The position numbers were made by a program, and so were the translations under genes. From contig CABSEG010000001.1 in NCBI GenBank assembly GCA_902476645.1, positions 1 through 64,000 of the forward strand: DNA of 64,000 nucleotides, written 5' to 3'. Below, piece by piece: positions 28,507 through 37,070 of this stretch. The notes under the pieces were generated by a model that was not told the origin of the DNA, did not search any database, and saw only the letters and a program-made list of their open reading frames with translations. Position 1 is the stretch's first letter. Each line of letters begins with the position of its first letter. This stretch comes from an uncultured Lachnospiraceae bacterium (GTDB taxonomy: Bacteria > Bacillota > Clostridia > Lachnospirales > Lachnospiraceae).

Positions 28507-28541
28507 AAAAAACAGGTTCGGTCCAGTAGACCGAACCTGTC
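28507..28541 (-). terminator. Terminator between gap and pgk
   Basis: Perfect 11-bp stem CAGGTTCGGTC (28513-28523) with GACCGAACCTG (28529-28539), 5-nt loop and six T on the minus strand. Confidence 0.85.
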
Positions 28542-28558
28542 GTTCTAAATATCTATCC

Positions 28559-29572
28559 TTATGCTAACTCAGAGAAGTATTTGATTGTACGAACCATCTG
28601 GCTGGTATAAGAGTTCTCATTGTCGTACCAGGAAACTACCTGAACTTCGGTTGTTCCATTATCCAGAGGCAGTACCATGGTCTGTGTTGCATCGAACAGA
28701 GAACCATATCTCATTCCTACGATATCGCTGGATACGATCTCGTCTGTGTTGTATCCGAAGGACTCGTTGGAAGCTGCTTTCATGGCATCGTTGATCTGAT
28801 CTACGGTTACATTTCCCTCTACTACTGCGGTCAGGATCGTGGTGGAACCTGTGGGGGTCGGAACACGCTGAGCAGAACCGATTAACTTGCCGTTCAATTC
28901 CGGAATTACTAAACCAATTGCCTTCGCTGCACCAGTGCTGTTGGGAACGATGTTCACAGCTGCTGCACGAGATCTTCTCAGATCACCTTTTCTCTGAGGT
29001 CCATCCAGAGTCATCTGATCACCTGTGTAAGCGTGAATCGTGCACATGATACCGCTCTTGATCGGAGCCAGGTCGTTCAGGGCCTTTGCCATCGGAGCTA
29101 AGCAGTTTGTAGTACAGGAAGCTGCGGAAATTACGGTATCTTCCGGTTTCAGGGTATTGTGGTTTACATTGTAAACGATGGTAGGAAGATCATTTCCAGC
29201 CGGTGCGGAGATAACAACCTTTCTTGCGCCTGCCTTGATGTGTGCCTCTGCTTTTGCTTTGGAGGTGTAGAATCCGGTACACTCAAGTACAACGTCTACG
29301 CCGATCTCTCCCCATGGAAGTTCAGAAGCATCAGCCTTTGCATAGATCTTGATTTCCTTGCCATCTACAACGATAGAATCCTCGCCGGCTTCTACCTTAT
29401 CAGCTAAAGCATACTTGCCCTGAGAGGAGTCATACTTTAACAAATGAGCCAGCATCTTCGGGGAAGTCAGATCGTTGATAGCTACTACTTCATATCCTTC
29501 TGCGCCAAACATCTGTCTGAATGCAAGACGTCCAATACGTCCAAAACCATTGATTGCTACTTTTACTGCCAT
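28559..29572 (-). CDS. gap: Glyceraldehyde-3-phosphate dehydrogenase, type I
   Basis: 337 residues. Oxidative phosphorylation of GAP with NAD+. Rossmann motif INGFGRIGR (8-16), catalytic Cys153 in [12 protein letters not shown], His in HAYTGDQ, and the [10 protein letters not shown]-terminal signature. AGGAGG ribosome site. Its own promoter lies 180 nt upstream and a terminator follows immediately, giving a mostly monocistronic gap message. Confidence 0.98.
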   Translation of the reverse strand: MAVKVAINGFGRIGRLAFRQMFGAEGYEVVAINDLTSPKMLAHLLKYDSSQGKYALADKVEAGEDSIVVDGKEIKIYAKADASELPWGEIGVDVVLECTGFYTSKAKAEAHIKAGARKVVISAPAGNDLPTIVYNVNHNTLKPEDTVISAASCTTNCLAPMAKALNDLAPIKSGIMCTIHAYTGDQMTLDGPQRKGDLRRSRAAAVNIVPNSTGAAKAIGLVIPELNGKLIGSAQRVPTPTGSTTILTAVVEGNVTVDQINDAMKAASNESFGYNTDEIVSSDIVGMRYGSLFDATQTMVLPLDNGTTEVQVVSWYDNENSYTSQMVRTIKYFSELA

Positions 29573-29745
29573 GATTTAATTCCTCCTAAAGAATAAATTA
29601 TTGTAATCTGTCCAGGAGACAGATTCTTGCTGAGTTTTTTACGACGAACTGTCCTTTTCCATATAAGCGGAAAAGGAAGTTCAATAATGGCAAGATGCGT
29701 ACCATTGCCCGCATCAAGGTTTCGCTTGTAAAATAACTTCAACCT
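29573..29745 (-). promoter_or_regulatory. Long structured 5' leader of gap
   Basis: About 170 nt between predicted transcript start and gap. It contains a 9-bp hairpin TCCTTTTCC/GGAAAAGGA (29652-29677) and smaller repeats, but no riboswitch class I recognise. Bases 29781-29904 on the other side hold nothing further that I can name except the ribosome site of the next gene. Confidence 0.4.
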
Positions 29746-29751
29746 GTTGCT

Positions 29752-29780
29752 ATTTTACCTAATTTATCCCGAAAGTTCAA
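29752..29780 (-). promoter_or_regulatory. Promoter of gap
   Basis: TTGAAC (29775-29780), 17 nt, TAAAAT (29752-29757) on the minus strand. Confidence 0.7.
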
Positions 29781-29904
29781 GTGAATTTTCAAAAATTTAT
29801 GATTCTTTTCGTATTTTTACAGATGAACTGGACATTTTACGCCATTTCCCTTATGATGGAAATAGAGATTTTGTCAGATCGCTTTTTAACGGAGGTTGAT
29901 TCCC

Positions 29905-30705
29905 ATGAATACAGATTTTCACATCCACTCTTCCCTGTCCGCAGATTCGGACTCTCCCATGGAGGATATGATTAAACAGGGCATCCGTCTCGGGCTGTCT
30001 GTCATGTGCTTTACCGAGCACATGGATTTCGGATATATCGATGAGGGGCTAAATTTCGAGCTGGATACCGAGGCCTATTACCAGACATATAAAGTCATGA
30101 AGGAGCGCTATGAGGACAACATACAGCTGCTTTTTGGCGTGGAACTGGGACTTCAGCCCCAGCTGGCCCAAAAGCACCGCCAGTACCTCTCCTCCTATCC
30201 CTTTGACTTTTGTATTGGCTCTTCCCATCTGGTAGACGGCACGGATCCCTATTATCCGAAATTTTATGAAGGGCGAAGTGAGGAGGCCTGCTATCGAAGA
30301 TACTTTTTCTCCATTTTGGAAAATCTGAATGCCTTTTCGGATGTGGACGCTTATGGACACATTGACTATGTGGTTCGCTACGGCCCCAACAAAAACGCCT
30401 TTTATTCCTATGAACGCTATCGGGATGTGATCGATGAAATACTGAAGCTTTTAATTGAAAAAGGTATTGCCCTGGAAGTGAATACGGCAGGATACAAATA
30501 TGGCCTGGGGGCTCCCAATCCCCACCCGGATATTTTAAAAGCATATCACCGTATGGGCGGGGAGCTTCTCACCGTAGGATCCGATGCCCATAGACCCGAA
30601 CATCTTGCCTATGATTTTCAAAAGGTGACGCCCCTTCTAAGGGAATGTGGTTTTAAAGCCTATACGGTATTTGAAAAGAGAGTTCCCAGGTTTCTTCCTC
30701 TGTAA
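29905..30705 (+). CDS. hisJ: PHP-family histidinol-phosphatase
   Basis: 266 residues from ATG 29905 (GGAGG 9 nt upstream). Histidinol-phosphate phosphatase of the polymerase/histidinol phosphatase fold, late histidine pathway. Metal ligands in order: DFHIHSSLSAD, FTEHMDF, the GVELGLQ Glu, SSHLVDG, DAYGHIDYV and SDAHRPEH. Length matches B. subtilis HisJ. No other his gene is nearby, so HisJ is the best but not the only reading among PHP phosphatases. Confidence 0.85.
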   Translation: MNTDFHIHSSLSADSDSPMEDMIKQGIRLGLSVMCFTEHMDFGYIDEGLNFELDTEAYYQTYKVMKERYEDNIQLLFGVELGLQPQLAQKHRQYLSSYPFDFCIGSSHLVDGTDPYYPKFYEGRSEEACYRRYFFSILENLNAFSDVDAYGHIDYVVRYGPNKNAFYSYERYRDVIDEILKLLIEKGIALEVNTAGYKYGLGAPNPHPDILKAYHRMGGELLTVGSDAHRPEHLAYDFQKVTPLLRECGFKAYTVFEKRVPRFLPL

Positions 30706-30720
30706 GTTATTTGTACCCGG

Positions 30721-31797
30721 CTATGCCAGTATGGTGCCCCCGCCCAGGACATGTCCGCCTTCGTAAAAAACGAGAGCTTGTCCTGGCGTGATGGCCCTCT
30801 GTGGTTCCAGGAAGGTAGCTTTTACCAGATCCTCTCCCACTTTCTCAATTCTGCAGGGAGCGCCTTTGTGATTATAGCGTATTTTGGCTATCACTTCCAG
30901 GGGGCTTTCCAGATCCTGAATACTCATAAAATTAAGCTTATTCGCCCATACCTCATATCCAAACACATCCTCATGTTCTCCAATGACCACCTCATTTGTC
31001 TCAGGTCGGATGGCTGTCACAAAGACTGGATGTCCTAAAGCCAGGTTCAACCCTTTTCTCTGGCCAATGGTGTAGTGTGTGATTCCCTTATGTTTCCCCA
31101 ACACCTTTCCGTCCGGACTCACAAAATTTCCCGGTCTGCTTACTTTTCCTGTATAGTGCTCAATAAATTCCGCATAGTCCCCATCCGGGACAAAGCAAAT
31201 CTCCTGACTGTCTGGCTTTCCTGCCACGCGAAGGCCAATCTTCTCTGCGATGGATCGGATTTCCTCTTTCGTATACTCCCCCACCGGCATCAGTGTATGT
31301 GCCAGCTGATTCTGGGTCAAACTATAAAGAGCATAGGTCTGATCTTTGGTCTTTGTTACCGAATTAGCGATGGTGTATCTTCCATTGTCAAGTTTCCGAA
31401 TCCTGGCATAGTGCCCAGTGGCAATGTAATCAGCTCCAATTTCCAAGCTACGCTTCAATAAGGACTCCCACTTCACATAACGGTTACAGGCAATGCAGGG
31501 ATTCGGTGTTCTGCCTGCCAAGTACTCTGTGGCAAAATAATCGATCACACTTTTTTGAAATTCCTGTTTAAAGTTCATCACGTAGTAGGGAATTCCCAAA
31601 TCTGAGGCCACCTTTCTGGCATCGTCCACGGCGCTTAACCCGCAACAGCCCCCGTTTTCTTCCAGAACCTGCTCATCTTCCTCTTGCCAGATCTGCATGG
31701 TAACGCCGATCACCTCATAGCCTTGCTCTTTCAATAAATAGGCTGCCACAGAAGAATCTACTCCTCCGGACATGCCTACCACTACCTTTCTTCCCAT
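30721..31797 (-). CDS. mnmA: tRNA-specific 2-thiouridylase
   Basis: 358 residues. Thiolates U34 of Glu, Gln and Lys tRNAs. PP-loop SGGVDSS (10-16), first catalytic Cys in [12 protein letters not shown], second in [13 protein letters not shown], then the C-terminal beta-barrel domain. Directly after nifU (5-nt gap) in an isc-type operon, so sulfur from the co-encoded cysteine desulfurase can feed tRNA thiolation. Confidence 0.97.
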   Translation of the reverse strand: MGRKVVVGMSGGVDSSVAAYLLKEQGYEVIGVTMQIWQEEDEQVLEENGGCCGLSAVDDARKVASDLGIPYYVMNFKQEFQKSVIDYFATEYLAGRTPNPCIACNRYVKWESLLKRSLEIGADYIATGHYARIRKLDNGRYTIANSVTKTKDQTYALYSLTQNQLAHTLMPVGEYTKEEIRSIAEKIGLRVAGKPDSQEICFVPDGDYAEFIEHYTGKVSRPGNFVSPDGKVLGKHKGITHYTIGQRKGLNLALGHPVFVTAIRPETNEVVIGEHEDVFGYEVWANKLNFMSIQDLESPLEVIAKIRYNHKGAPCRIEKVGEDLVKATFLEPQRAITPGQALVFYEGGHVLGGGTILA

Positions 31798-31802
31798 GTC
31801 TT

Positions 31803-32243
31803 TTAATACTCTTCCTCTTCTTCTTCACCCTCATGAATATCTGATTTAGGTTTTTCCAATCCCTCAATCGTGATTCCGTGTTTTTGTGCGTAGTCCCACA
31901 AGGCGGCATGTATCGCTTCCTCAGCCAGCAAAGAGCAGTGCACCTTCACCGGCGGAAGACCATCCAGGGCCTCCATCACGGCCTTATTTGTCACCTTCAA
32001 CGCCTCGTGAATATCCTTTCCTTTCACCAACTCCGTGGCCATGCTGCTGGTTGCCACTGCGGCCCCGCAGCCAAAAGTCTTAAACTTTACATCCCGAATA
32101 ATCTGGTTCTCATCGATATCCAGATATATTCTCATGATATCCCCGCACTTGGCATTACCCACGGTTCCAACTCCGCTGGCGTCCTCAATCTCCCCCACAT
32201 TTCTGGGATGGTTAAAATGATCCATGACCTTTTCACTGTACAT
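31803..32243 (-). CDS. nifU: Fe-S cluster assembly scaffold NifU/IscU
   Basis: 146 residues from ATG 32243 (GGAGGAAG upstream). Builds and passes on [2Fe-2S]/[4Fe-4S] clusters. [20 protein letters not shown] opening, cluster cysteines in [17 protein letters not shown] and [12 protein letters not shown]. The last nine residues are an acidic EGEEEEEEY tail. Lies 32 nt after iscS. Confidence 0.95.
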   Translation of the reverse strand: MYSEKVMDHFNHPRNVGEIEDASGVGTVGNAKCGDIMRIYLDIDENQIIRDVKFKTFGCGAAVATSSMATELVKGKDIHEALKVTNKAVMEALDGLPPVKVHCSLLAEEAIHAALWDYAQKHGITIEGLEKPKSDIHEGEEEEEEY

Positions 32244-32275
32244 TGTTTCTTCCTCCAACTATGTTCTAACTGTTC

Positions 32276-33454
32276 TTAATGTTTCTTCATAAAATCTTCA
32301 TATAGCGGCGACATACTGCGCAACCGCTCTACAATCCGCTTAATAGCATCCACCACGTAATCCAGGTCTTCCTTTGTGATTTCCGCATCCAAAGACAGCC
32401 TCAAAGAGCCGTGAGCAATCTCATGGGGCAATCCGATGGCCAGCAACACATGGGAGGGATCCAGGGATCCGGACGTACAGGCAGAACCGGAAGATGCGCA
32501 AATCCCTTCCATATCCAGCATAATCAGCAGAGATTCCCCCTCAATAAACTGAAAGCTGAAATTGGCATTGTTTGGAAGACGTTTGGTTCTGTGCCCGTTA
32601 ATTCTGGTATACGGAACTTCTTTCATCACGCGCTCCAGCAGATAATCCCGAAGCTCTTCTTCCTTTCTGGCCCGCTCGTTCATATTGGCCATTGCAAGCT
32701 CCACTGCCTTTCCAAGTCCCACGATTCCAGGCACGTTCTCGGTACCGGCACGTCTTTTTCTCTCCTGAGCACCTCCGTGGATAAAGGAGCGAATTTTCAC
32801 TCCCTTGCGGATGTAGAGAAAGCCAACGCCTTTTGGCCCGTTTAGCTTATGTCCGCTTGCGCTTAACATGTCGATATGGCATTCATCTACCTGAATGGGC
32901 AGCTTTCCAAAGGCCTGCACGGCATCGGTATGAAACAAAATTCCATGTTCCTTTGCGATTTCACCAATCTCTCTGATGGGCTCGATCGTCCCGATTTCAT
33001 TATTGGCAAACATCACAGAAATCAAAATCGTGTCCGGTCGAATCGCTGCTTTTAATTGATCTAGCTTTACCAAGCCATACTCATCCACATCCAGATAGGT
33101 CACCTCATAACCTTCCCGCTCCAGATACTGGGCCGTGTGCAAAATTGCATGGTGTTCAATCTTAGTGGTTATAATATGCTTTCCCTTTGATCGGTAAGCC
33201 TCGGCTGTGGCCTTTAAAGCCCAATTGTCGGATTCCGTGCCGCCTGCCGTAAAATAGATTTCATTGTCCGCCGCCCCAAGTGCCTTGGCGATGACGGATC
33301 TCACATCATCCACCGCCTTCTTGCTGTCTGATGCCAGCTCGTAGACGCTGGAAGGATTTCCATAGTGCTCTGTGAAATAGGGAAGCATGGCCTCCACCAC
33401 TTCGGGAGCCGTTTTTGTGGTTGCTGCATTGTCTAAATATAAAAACTTCTTCAT
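32276..33454 (-). CDS. iscS: Cysteine desulfurase
   Basis: 392 residues. PLP enzyme releasing sulfur from cysteine for Fe-S clusters and tRNA thiolation. N-terminus YLDNAATTKTAPEVVEAM, PLP lysine in SASGHKLNGPKGVG, and the mobile catalytic Cys in ASSGSACTSGSLDPSH. NifS/IscS group I. Between iscR and nifU. Confidence 0.97.
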   Translation of the reverse strand: MKKFLYLDNAATTKTAPEVVEAMLPYFTEHYGNPSSVYELASDSKKAVDDVRSVIAKALGAADNEIYFTAGGTESDNWALKATAEAYRSKGKHIITTKIEHHAILHTAQYLEREGYEVTYLDVDEYGLVKLDQLKAAIRPDTILISVMFANNEIGTIEPIREIGEIAKEHGILFHTDAVQAFGKLPIQVDECHIDMLSASGHKLNGPKGVGFLYIRKGVKIRSFIHGGAQERKRRAGTENVPGIVGLGKAVELAMANMNERARKEEELRDYLLERVMKEVPYTRINGHRTKRLPNNANFSFQFIEGESLLIMLDMEGICASSGSACTSGSLDPSHVLLAIGLPHEIAHGSLRLSLDAEITKEDLDYVVDAIKRIVERLRSMSPLYEDFMKKH

Positions 33455-33467
33455 GACTGACCTCTCC

Positions 33468-33926
33468 TTAATTCTCGCATTTCCTATTATTTATCCAGCC
33501 CATACTCCTGGCTTTCTTACTTTCCTCCAAAAGCTGATCCAGCATAATACCATCCACAGTCTGATTAATGCTGTCATTGATCTGCTTCCATACATACTTT
33601 GTGACGCAAAAATCGGCCCCCTCACAGGTACTCTCCTCCTTCAGGCCCGGACACTCTACTGCTTCCAGACTTCCCTCCAGCGCCCGCAGAATGTCTCCCA
33701 CAGAAATCTGATTTGGCTCCTTTGCAAGGCGGTAACCGCCCCCGGCCCCCCGAATGCTCCTGACAAGCCCGGCTTTTTTTAACTTTCCCACCAGCTGTTC
33801 CAGATAACTTTCGGAAATATGTTGCCTGGCGGCAATACTGGAAATGGAGACCGCCTCATCCTCACTATAGGTGGCCAAGTCTATGAGCGCCCGCAGACCA
33901 TATCTGCCCTTTGTAGACAATTTCAT
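33468..33926 (-). CDS. iscR: Rrf2/IscR-type Fe-S cluster regulator
   Basis: 152 residues. N-terminal winged helix (MKLSTKGRYGLRALIDLA, RQHISESYLEQL, SIRGAGGGYRLA) and three cysteines at 92, 101 and 107, close to the C92/C98/C104 [2Fe-2S] set of E. coli IscR, unlike CymR, which lacks them. First gene of iscR-iscS-nifU-mnmA. A palindrome at the predicted transcript start suggests autorepression. Confidence 0.92.
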   Translation of the reverse strand: MKLSTKGRYGLRALIDLATYSEDEAVSISSIAARQHISESYLEQLVGKLKKAGLVRSIRGAGGGYRLAKEPNQISVGDILRALEGSLEAVECPGLKEESTCEGADFCVTKYVWKQINDSINQTVDGIMLDQLLEESKKARSMGWINNRKCEN

Positions 33927-33965
33927 GTTGTCACCCTCAATCTGTTTCCAGTTTTCTATTTAATT

Positions 33966-33982
33966 CCTAGTAATTTACTGGG
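33966..33982 (-). promoter_or_regulatory. Candidate IscR operator
   Basis: 17-nt palindrome CCnAGTAAnTTACTnGG lying just downstream of the predicted transcript start of iscR. The position is suited to repression. Confidence 0.6.
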
Positions 33983-33992
33983 ATTTATGAAG

Positions 33993-34021
33993 ACTATATC
34001 ATTAACTGCCGGTTCTGTCAA
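33993..34021 (-). promoter_or_regulatory. Promoter of the isc operon
   Basis: TTGACA (34016-34021), 17 nt, TATAGT (33993-33998) on the minus strand, near consensus. Confidence 0.85.
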
Positions 34022-34063
34022 GCTCCCTTCTTGAATATACTGAAAGAAAAATCATTGGTGTCT

Positions 34064-35584
34064 ATGTCCGAAAAACATGTCATTTTAAAGGGTGCTTTCA
34101 TACTGACGGCCGTGGGGTTTATTAACCGCATTATTGGCTTCTTCTATAGAATATTCCTTTCCCAGGCTATCGGTGCGGAGGGAATGGGAATCTACCAGCT
34201 GATCTTTCCTGTCTATGCCATGACCTTTTCCATCGCGGTTTCAGGTATACAAACCTCTATCTCCAAATATGCGGCTGCAAAAAAGGCTTTGCAGGACAAA
34301 AAAGGCTGCAGGAATGTCCTTTTTTTGGGGACTACTCTCTCTTTTGGACTTTCTGTTCTGGTAGCCTGGGTTCTTTACGCCTATGCGGATCCCATTTCCG
34401 TACATTTTTTGATGGAGCCCCGTTGTGCTTCTCTGCTAAAGCTGATCTCCTGGTCCATCCCCTTCCGAAGCGTTCACGCCTGCATTACCGGCTACTATTA
34501 TGGACTAAAAAAAACCAGCATTCCTGCCATTACACAGCTTTTAGAACAGCTCACCCGCGTTACCGCGTCCTACCTGACTTATATGATACTCTTGGAGCAA
34601 GGTCTTCCTGTCACGCCGCTGATTGCTGTGGTTGGTATGGTAGCGGAAGAGGTGGTTTCCTCGCTTTTTTCTGTGACTGCTCTGCTTTTTCACTTCATAC
34701 GGTCAGGGAAAAAAGCCGATACCTCCCCGGCCCAAACCAGCCTGTTCGCGCAGCTTAAGGGAATCCTGACTCTGTCCGTTCCCTTGTCCGGAAACCGGGT
34801 TCTGTTAAACGTCCTGCAAAGTGTGGAGGCTGTTTGTATTCCACAGAGACTTCGTCTCTTCGGTTTATCGACTTCCGCTTCTTTAAGTATCTACGGAGTG
34901 CTGACCGGAATGGCTCTCCCATTGATTCTGTTTCCCTCCGCCATCACAGGTTCCATATCCATTATGCTGCTTCCGTCCGTTTCGGAGGCCCAAGCAAAAG
35001 GGAATCGGCGTCAAATCATAAGTACCATCGAAAACGCGCTGCGCTACAGCCTGCTCCTTGGTATCCTTTGCACCGGACTATTTCTGGCCTTTGGGGAAGA
35101 TATGGGAACACTTCTGTTTCATGACGCTTCCGCCGGAAGTTTTATTTTGACTCTTTCCTGGATCTGTCCCTTTTTATATCTGGGGACTACCCTGGGAAGT
35201 GTTTTAAACGGTCTCGGCAAAACGGTTACTTCTTTTTTACAGAACACCGCGGCCCTGCTGGTACGCATTCTCTTCGCCTGGTTTGCCGTCCCCTCCTTTG
35301 GTATCACCGGATACCTTTGGGGCGTTTTAGCCAGTGAACTTTTAACCTCCTTTTCCGCCATTTATGTGCTGCACAGAGACTACCACTTCCATTTTGACAG
35401 TTTGCGCTGGATCGTAAAGCCTGCCTGGATTCTCATTGTATGCGGCGGCATTCTCCTGTCCGTAAAAAAGGTGCTTTCTTTTTTCTTTCAATGGCAGAAT
35501 TCTTTGCCGGCATTGGCGCTCTCTATGATTTTTATGTGTGGCAGCTACTTATTTTTATTGTGGCCAGATTTGAAAAAGCTATGA
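34064..35584 (+). CDS. SpoVB/MurJ-like oligosaccharide flippase
   Basis: 506 residues from ATG 34064, with no strong ribosome site; TTG 34031 is an alternative. About 12-14 membrane helices of the MOP exporter superfamily. N-terminus LKGAFILTAVGFINRIIGFFYRI (residues ~7-29) and GAEGMGIYQLIFPVY, GITGYLWGVLASE near the end, match the polysaccharide synthase/SpoVB group that flips lipid-linked cell-wall or cortex precursors. Next to coat-type genes, so a spore cortex role is plausible; vegetative lipid II flipping is the alternative. Confidence 0.85.
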   Translation: MSEKHVILKGAFILTAVGFINRIIGFFYRIFLSQAIGAEGMGIYQLIFPVYAMTFSIAVSGIQTSISKYAAAKKALQDKKGCRNVLFLGTTLSFGLSVLVAWVLYAYADPISVHFLMEPRCASLLKLISWSIPFRSVHACITGYYYGLKKTSIPAITQLLEQLTRVTASYLTYMILLEQGLPVTPLIAVVGMVAEEVVSSLFSVTALLFHFIRSGKKADTSPAQTSLFAQLKGILTLSVPLSGNRVLLNVLQSVEAVCIPQRLRLFGLSTSASLSIYGVLTGMALPLILFPSAITGSISIMLLPSVSEAQAKGNRRQIISTIENALRYSLLLGILCTGLFLAFGEDMGTLLFHDASAGSFILTLSWICPFLYLGTTLGSVLNGLGKTVTSFLQNTAALLVRILFAWFAVPSFGITGYLWGVLASELLTSFSAIYVLHRDYHFHFDSLRWIVKPAWILIVCGGILLSVKKVLSFFFQWQNSLPALALSMIFMCGSYLFLLWPDLKKL

Positions 35585-35697
35585 ACGCACTCTAAAAAAA
35601 CAAAAAAGAATGGCAGCATAAGATGACGCAAATCAGACATACTAAGCCTGTAAACCAGAAAAAGCCTGTTCTCAGGTTCTCAAAAGGAGGCTTAAAC

Positions 35698-35883
35698 ATG
35701 ACAGATATTTCCGAATTGGATCTTCAGAATTTGCGCCATCTCATCGGCGGTTTCAGTACCACCCACTGCAAGATGAACGACTATGCTCAGAAAGCTACAG
35801 ATCCGGCTGTGAAACAATTTTTCCAGAAGTCCGCTCAATCTGCCCTGGAAAGCAAACAGCAGCTCATGAAATTCTTACAATAG
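35698..35883 (+). CDS. Small helical coat-associated type protein
   Basis: 61 residues, AAAAGGAGG upstream. Helical protein (DLQNLRHLIGGFSTTHCKMNDYAQ, then VKQFFQKSAQSALESKQQLM). The pattern is that of a truncated CotF-like helix pair. Twelve nt before a clearer CotF-type gene, so the two form one unit. One Cys and one His in TTHCKM. Confidence 0.7.
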   Translation: MTDISELDLQNLRHLIGGFSTTHCKMNDYAQKATDPAVKQFFQKSAQSALESKQQLMKFLQ

Positions 35884-35895
35884 GAGGTAATGAAC

Positions 35896-36144
35896 ATGGA
35901 TGAAAAGACAATGGTATCCGATACACTGGCTGGTATCAACGGGGAGCTGGTTCGCTACGGAGAAATGATTCCCCAGACGGAAAATCCTCAGCTAAAGCAG
36001 ATCTTAAAACAGATGCGAAATCAGTGTGAAATGAGCCAGGAAGAAATTTATCAGATCGCCCGCAGCAAACAGTATTACGTTCCCGCTGCCAAAGCCACTG
36101 CTGAGGAGGTTCAGCACGTCTATTCTATATTGAGCCAGGGTTGA
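35896..36144 (+). CDS. CotF-family spore coat-type protein
   Basis: 82 residues from ATG 35896 (AGGAGG 8 nt upstream; ATG 35890 is too close). Resembles the CotF/ferritin-like helical coat family: VSDTLAGINGELVRYGEMIPQ, NPQLKQILKQMRNQCE, EEIYQIARSKQYYVPA. The Y-Y-x-PA ending is typical of these coat proteins. Mother-cell expression is expected, but no convincing sigma-K promoter was found in front of the pair. Confidence 0.75.
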   Translation: MDEKTMVSDTLAGINGELVRYGEMIPQTENPQLKQILKQMRNQCEMSQEEIYQIARSKQYYVPAAKATAEEVQHVYSILSQG

Positions 36145-36236
36145 TCTTTGGAATGGACAAATTAAGAAGTTAATAAGAATTTCATACCTTGCCAGTCTCC
36201 CGATCTTATGTCATAATAAATTCGAGAGAAAAGGTT

Positions 36237-36291
36237 CACAAGGTGCCGCTTCCAAACGAACCGGCACCTTGTGCTTCATCTTGGCTTTTTT
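36237..36291 (+). terminator. Hairpin terminator after coat-type genes
   Basis: Perfect 12-bp stem CACAAGGTGCCG (36237-36248) with CGGCACCTTGTG (36262-36273). The T-run (36286-36291) is displaced by 12 nt, so efficiency is uncertain. Confidence 0.6.
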
Positions 36292-36337
36292 GACCGATCA
36301 AGTACGGAATATACGGATATGAAGGAGGTCTCTGTTC

Positions 36338-37024
36338 ATGCGCAAGAAACAAACCCGTCATCCCTTGCTTCCCATTCTGGCCTGCTCTATGTGCCTGCTT
36401 TTACCACTGGAAACTCAGGCGGCAAACTGGCAGTGGATACAAAATGGAGCCAAACTCCAGTATATGGATCTGGATAATACCGCACAAGATCACGGGATGC
36501 TTCGCTCCACTTTTCGAACCATCAAAGGCCACACGTATTATTTTGATGCAGATGGAAGCGTACATACAGGATGGCTATATCTGAAAAAAGGTACCTATTT
36601 TTTTCGTTCTAACGGAGCCATGGCAAAAAACGAGTGGGTGGGAAATTATTACTTTACAAAATCCGGTAAAATGGCCAGGAACCGCTGGATCGGCGGCAAA
36701 AAAAATGGCCGCTATGTGGGCGGTAACGGCTGCTGGATTCCAAATTACAACTCCAAAAAACGTGCCCGCTTTGTCACCAACAAAAAAGGCACCCGATACC
36801 GTAAGGATGATGGCACCTTCGCCAAAAAGGAATGGCTGTGCATTCGGGGAAAGTGGTATTACTTTTATTCTAATGGCTACATGGCTAAAAATCGCAGGAT
36901 CGGAAAATATTATGTGAATAAAAAAGGGCAGATGGTGCTCAATCGTTGGGTCCGCATTGGAAATTTTCGCATGCACTACGGTCCTGATGGAAAGGTAAAT
37001 CGAAAAATAAGAAAAGGACGATAA
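36338..37024 (+). CDS. Secreted cell-wall-binding repeat protein
   Basis: 228 residues. Signal peptide of about 29 residues ending ETQA-A. The mature part is built from ~20-residue aromatic repeats of the CW_binding_1/glucan-binding type (TYYFDADGSVHTGWL, YYFTKSGKMARNRWI, WYYFYSNGYMAKNRRI, YYVNKKGQMVLNRWV). No catalytic domain; very basic. A Gly/Asn-rich stretch around GGKKNGRYVGGNG interrupts the repeats. AAGGAGG ribosome site. Likely attached to wall polymers or spore surface. Confidence 0.85.
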   Translation: MRKKQTRHPLLPILACSMCLLLPLETQAANWQWIQNGAKLQYMDLDNTAQDHGMLRSTFRTIKGHTYYFDADGSVHTGWLYLKKGTYFFRSNGAMAKNEWVGNYYFTKSGKMARNRWIGGKKNGRYVGGNGCWIPNYNSKKRARFVTNKKGTRYRKDDGTFAKKEWLCIRGKWYYFYSNGYMAKNRRIGKYYVNKKGQMVLNRWVRIGNFRMHYGPDGKVNRKIRKGR

Positions 37025-37062
37025 AAATAAGGTCAACGGGTTTTCCCGTTGGCCTTATTTTT
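37023..37062. terminator. Bidirectional terminator between wall-repeat gene and glgA
   Basis: 18-bp stem around a TTTT loop (37041-37044), one G-U pair, with A/T runs on both sides. Confidence 0.9.
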
Positions 37063-37070
37063 CATTCCTT

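Noticed and set aside
29588..29695. 35-codon ORF in the gap leader
   Set aside because: No good ribosome site, it overlaps a hairpin, and an open frame of this length is expected by chance.
36338..37024. Choline-binding autolysin
   Set aside because: Only wall-binding-type repeats follow the signal peptide; no hydrolase domain is present.
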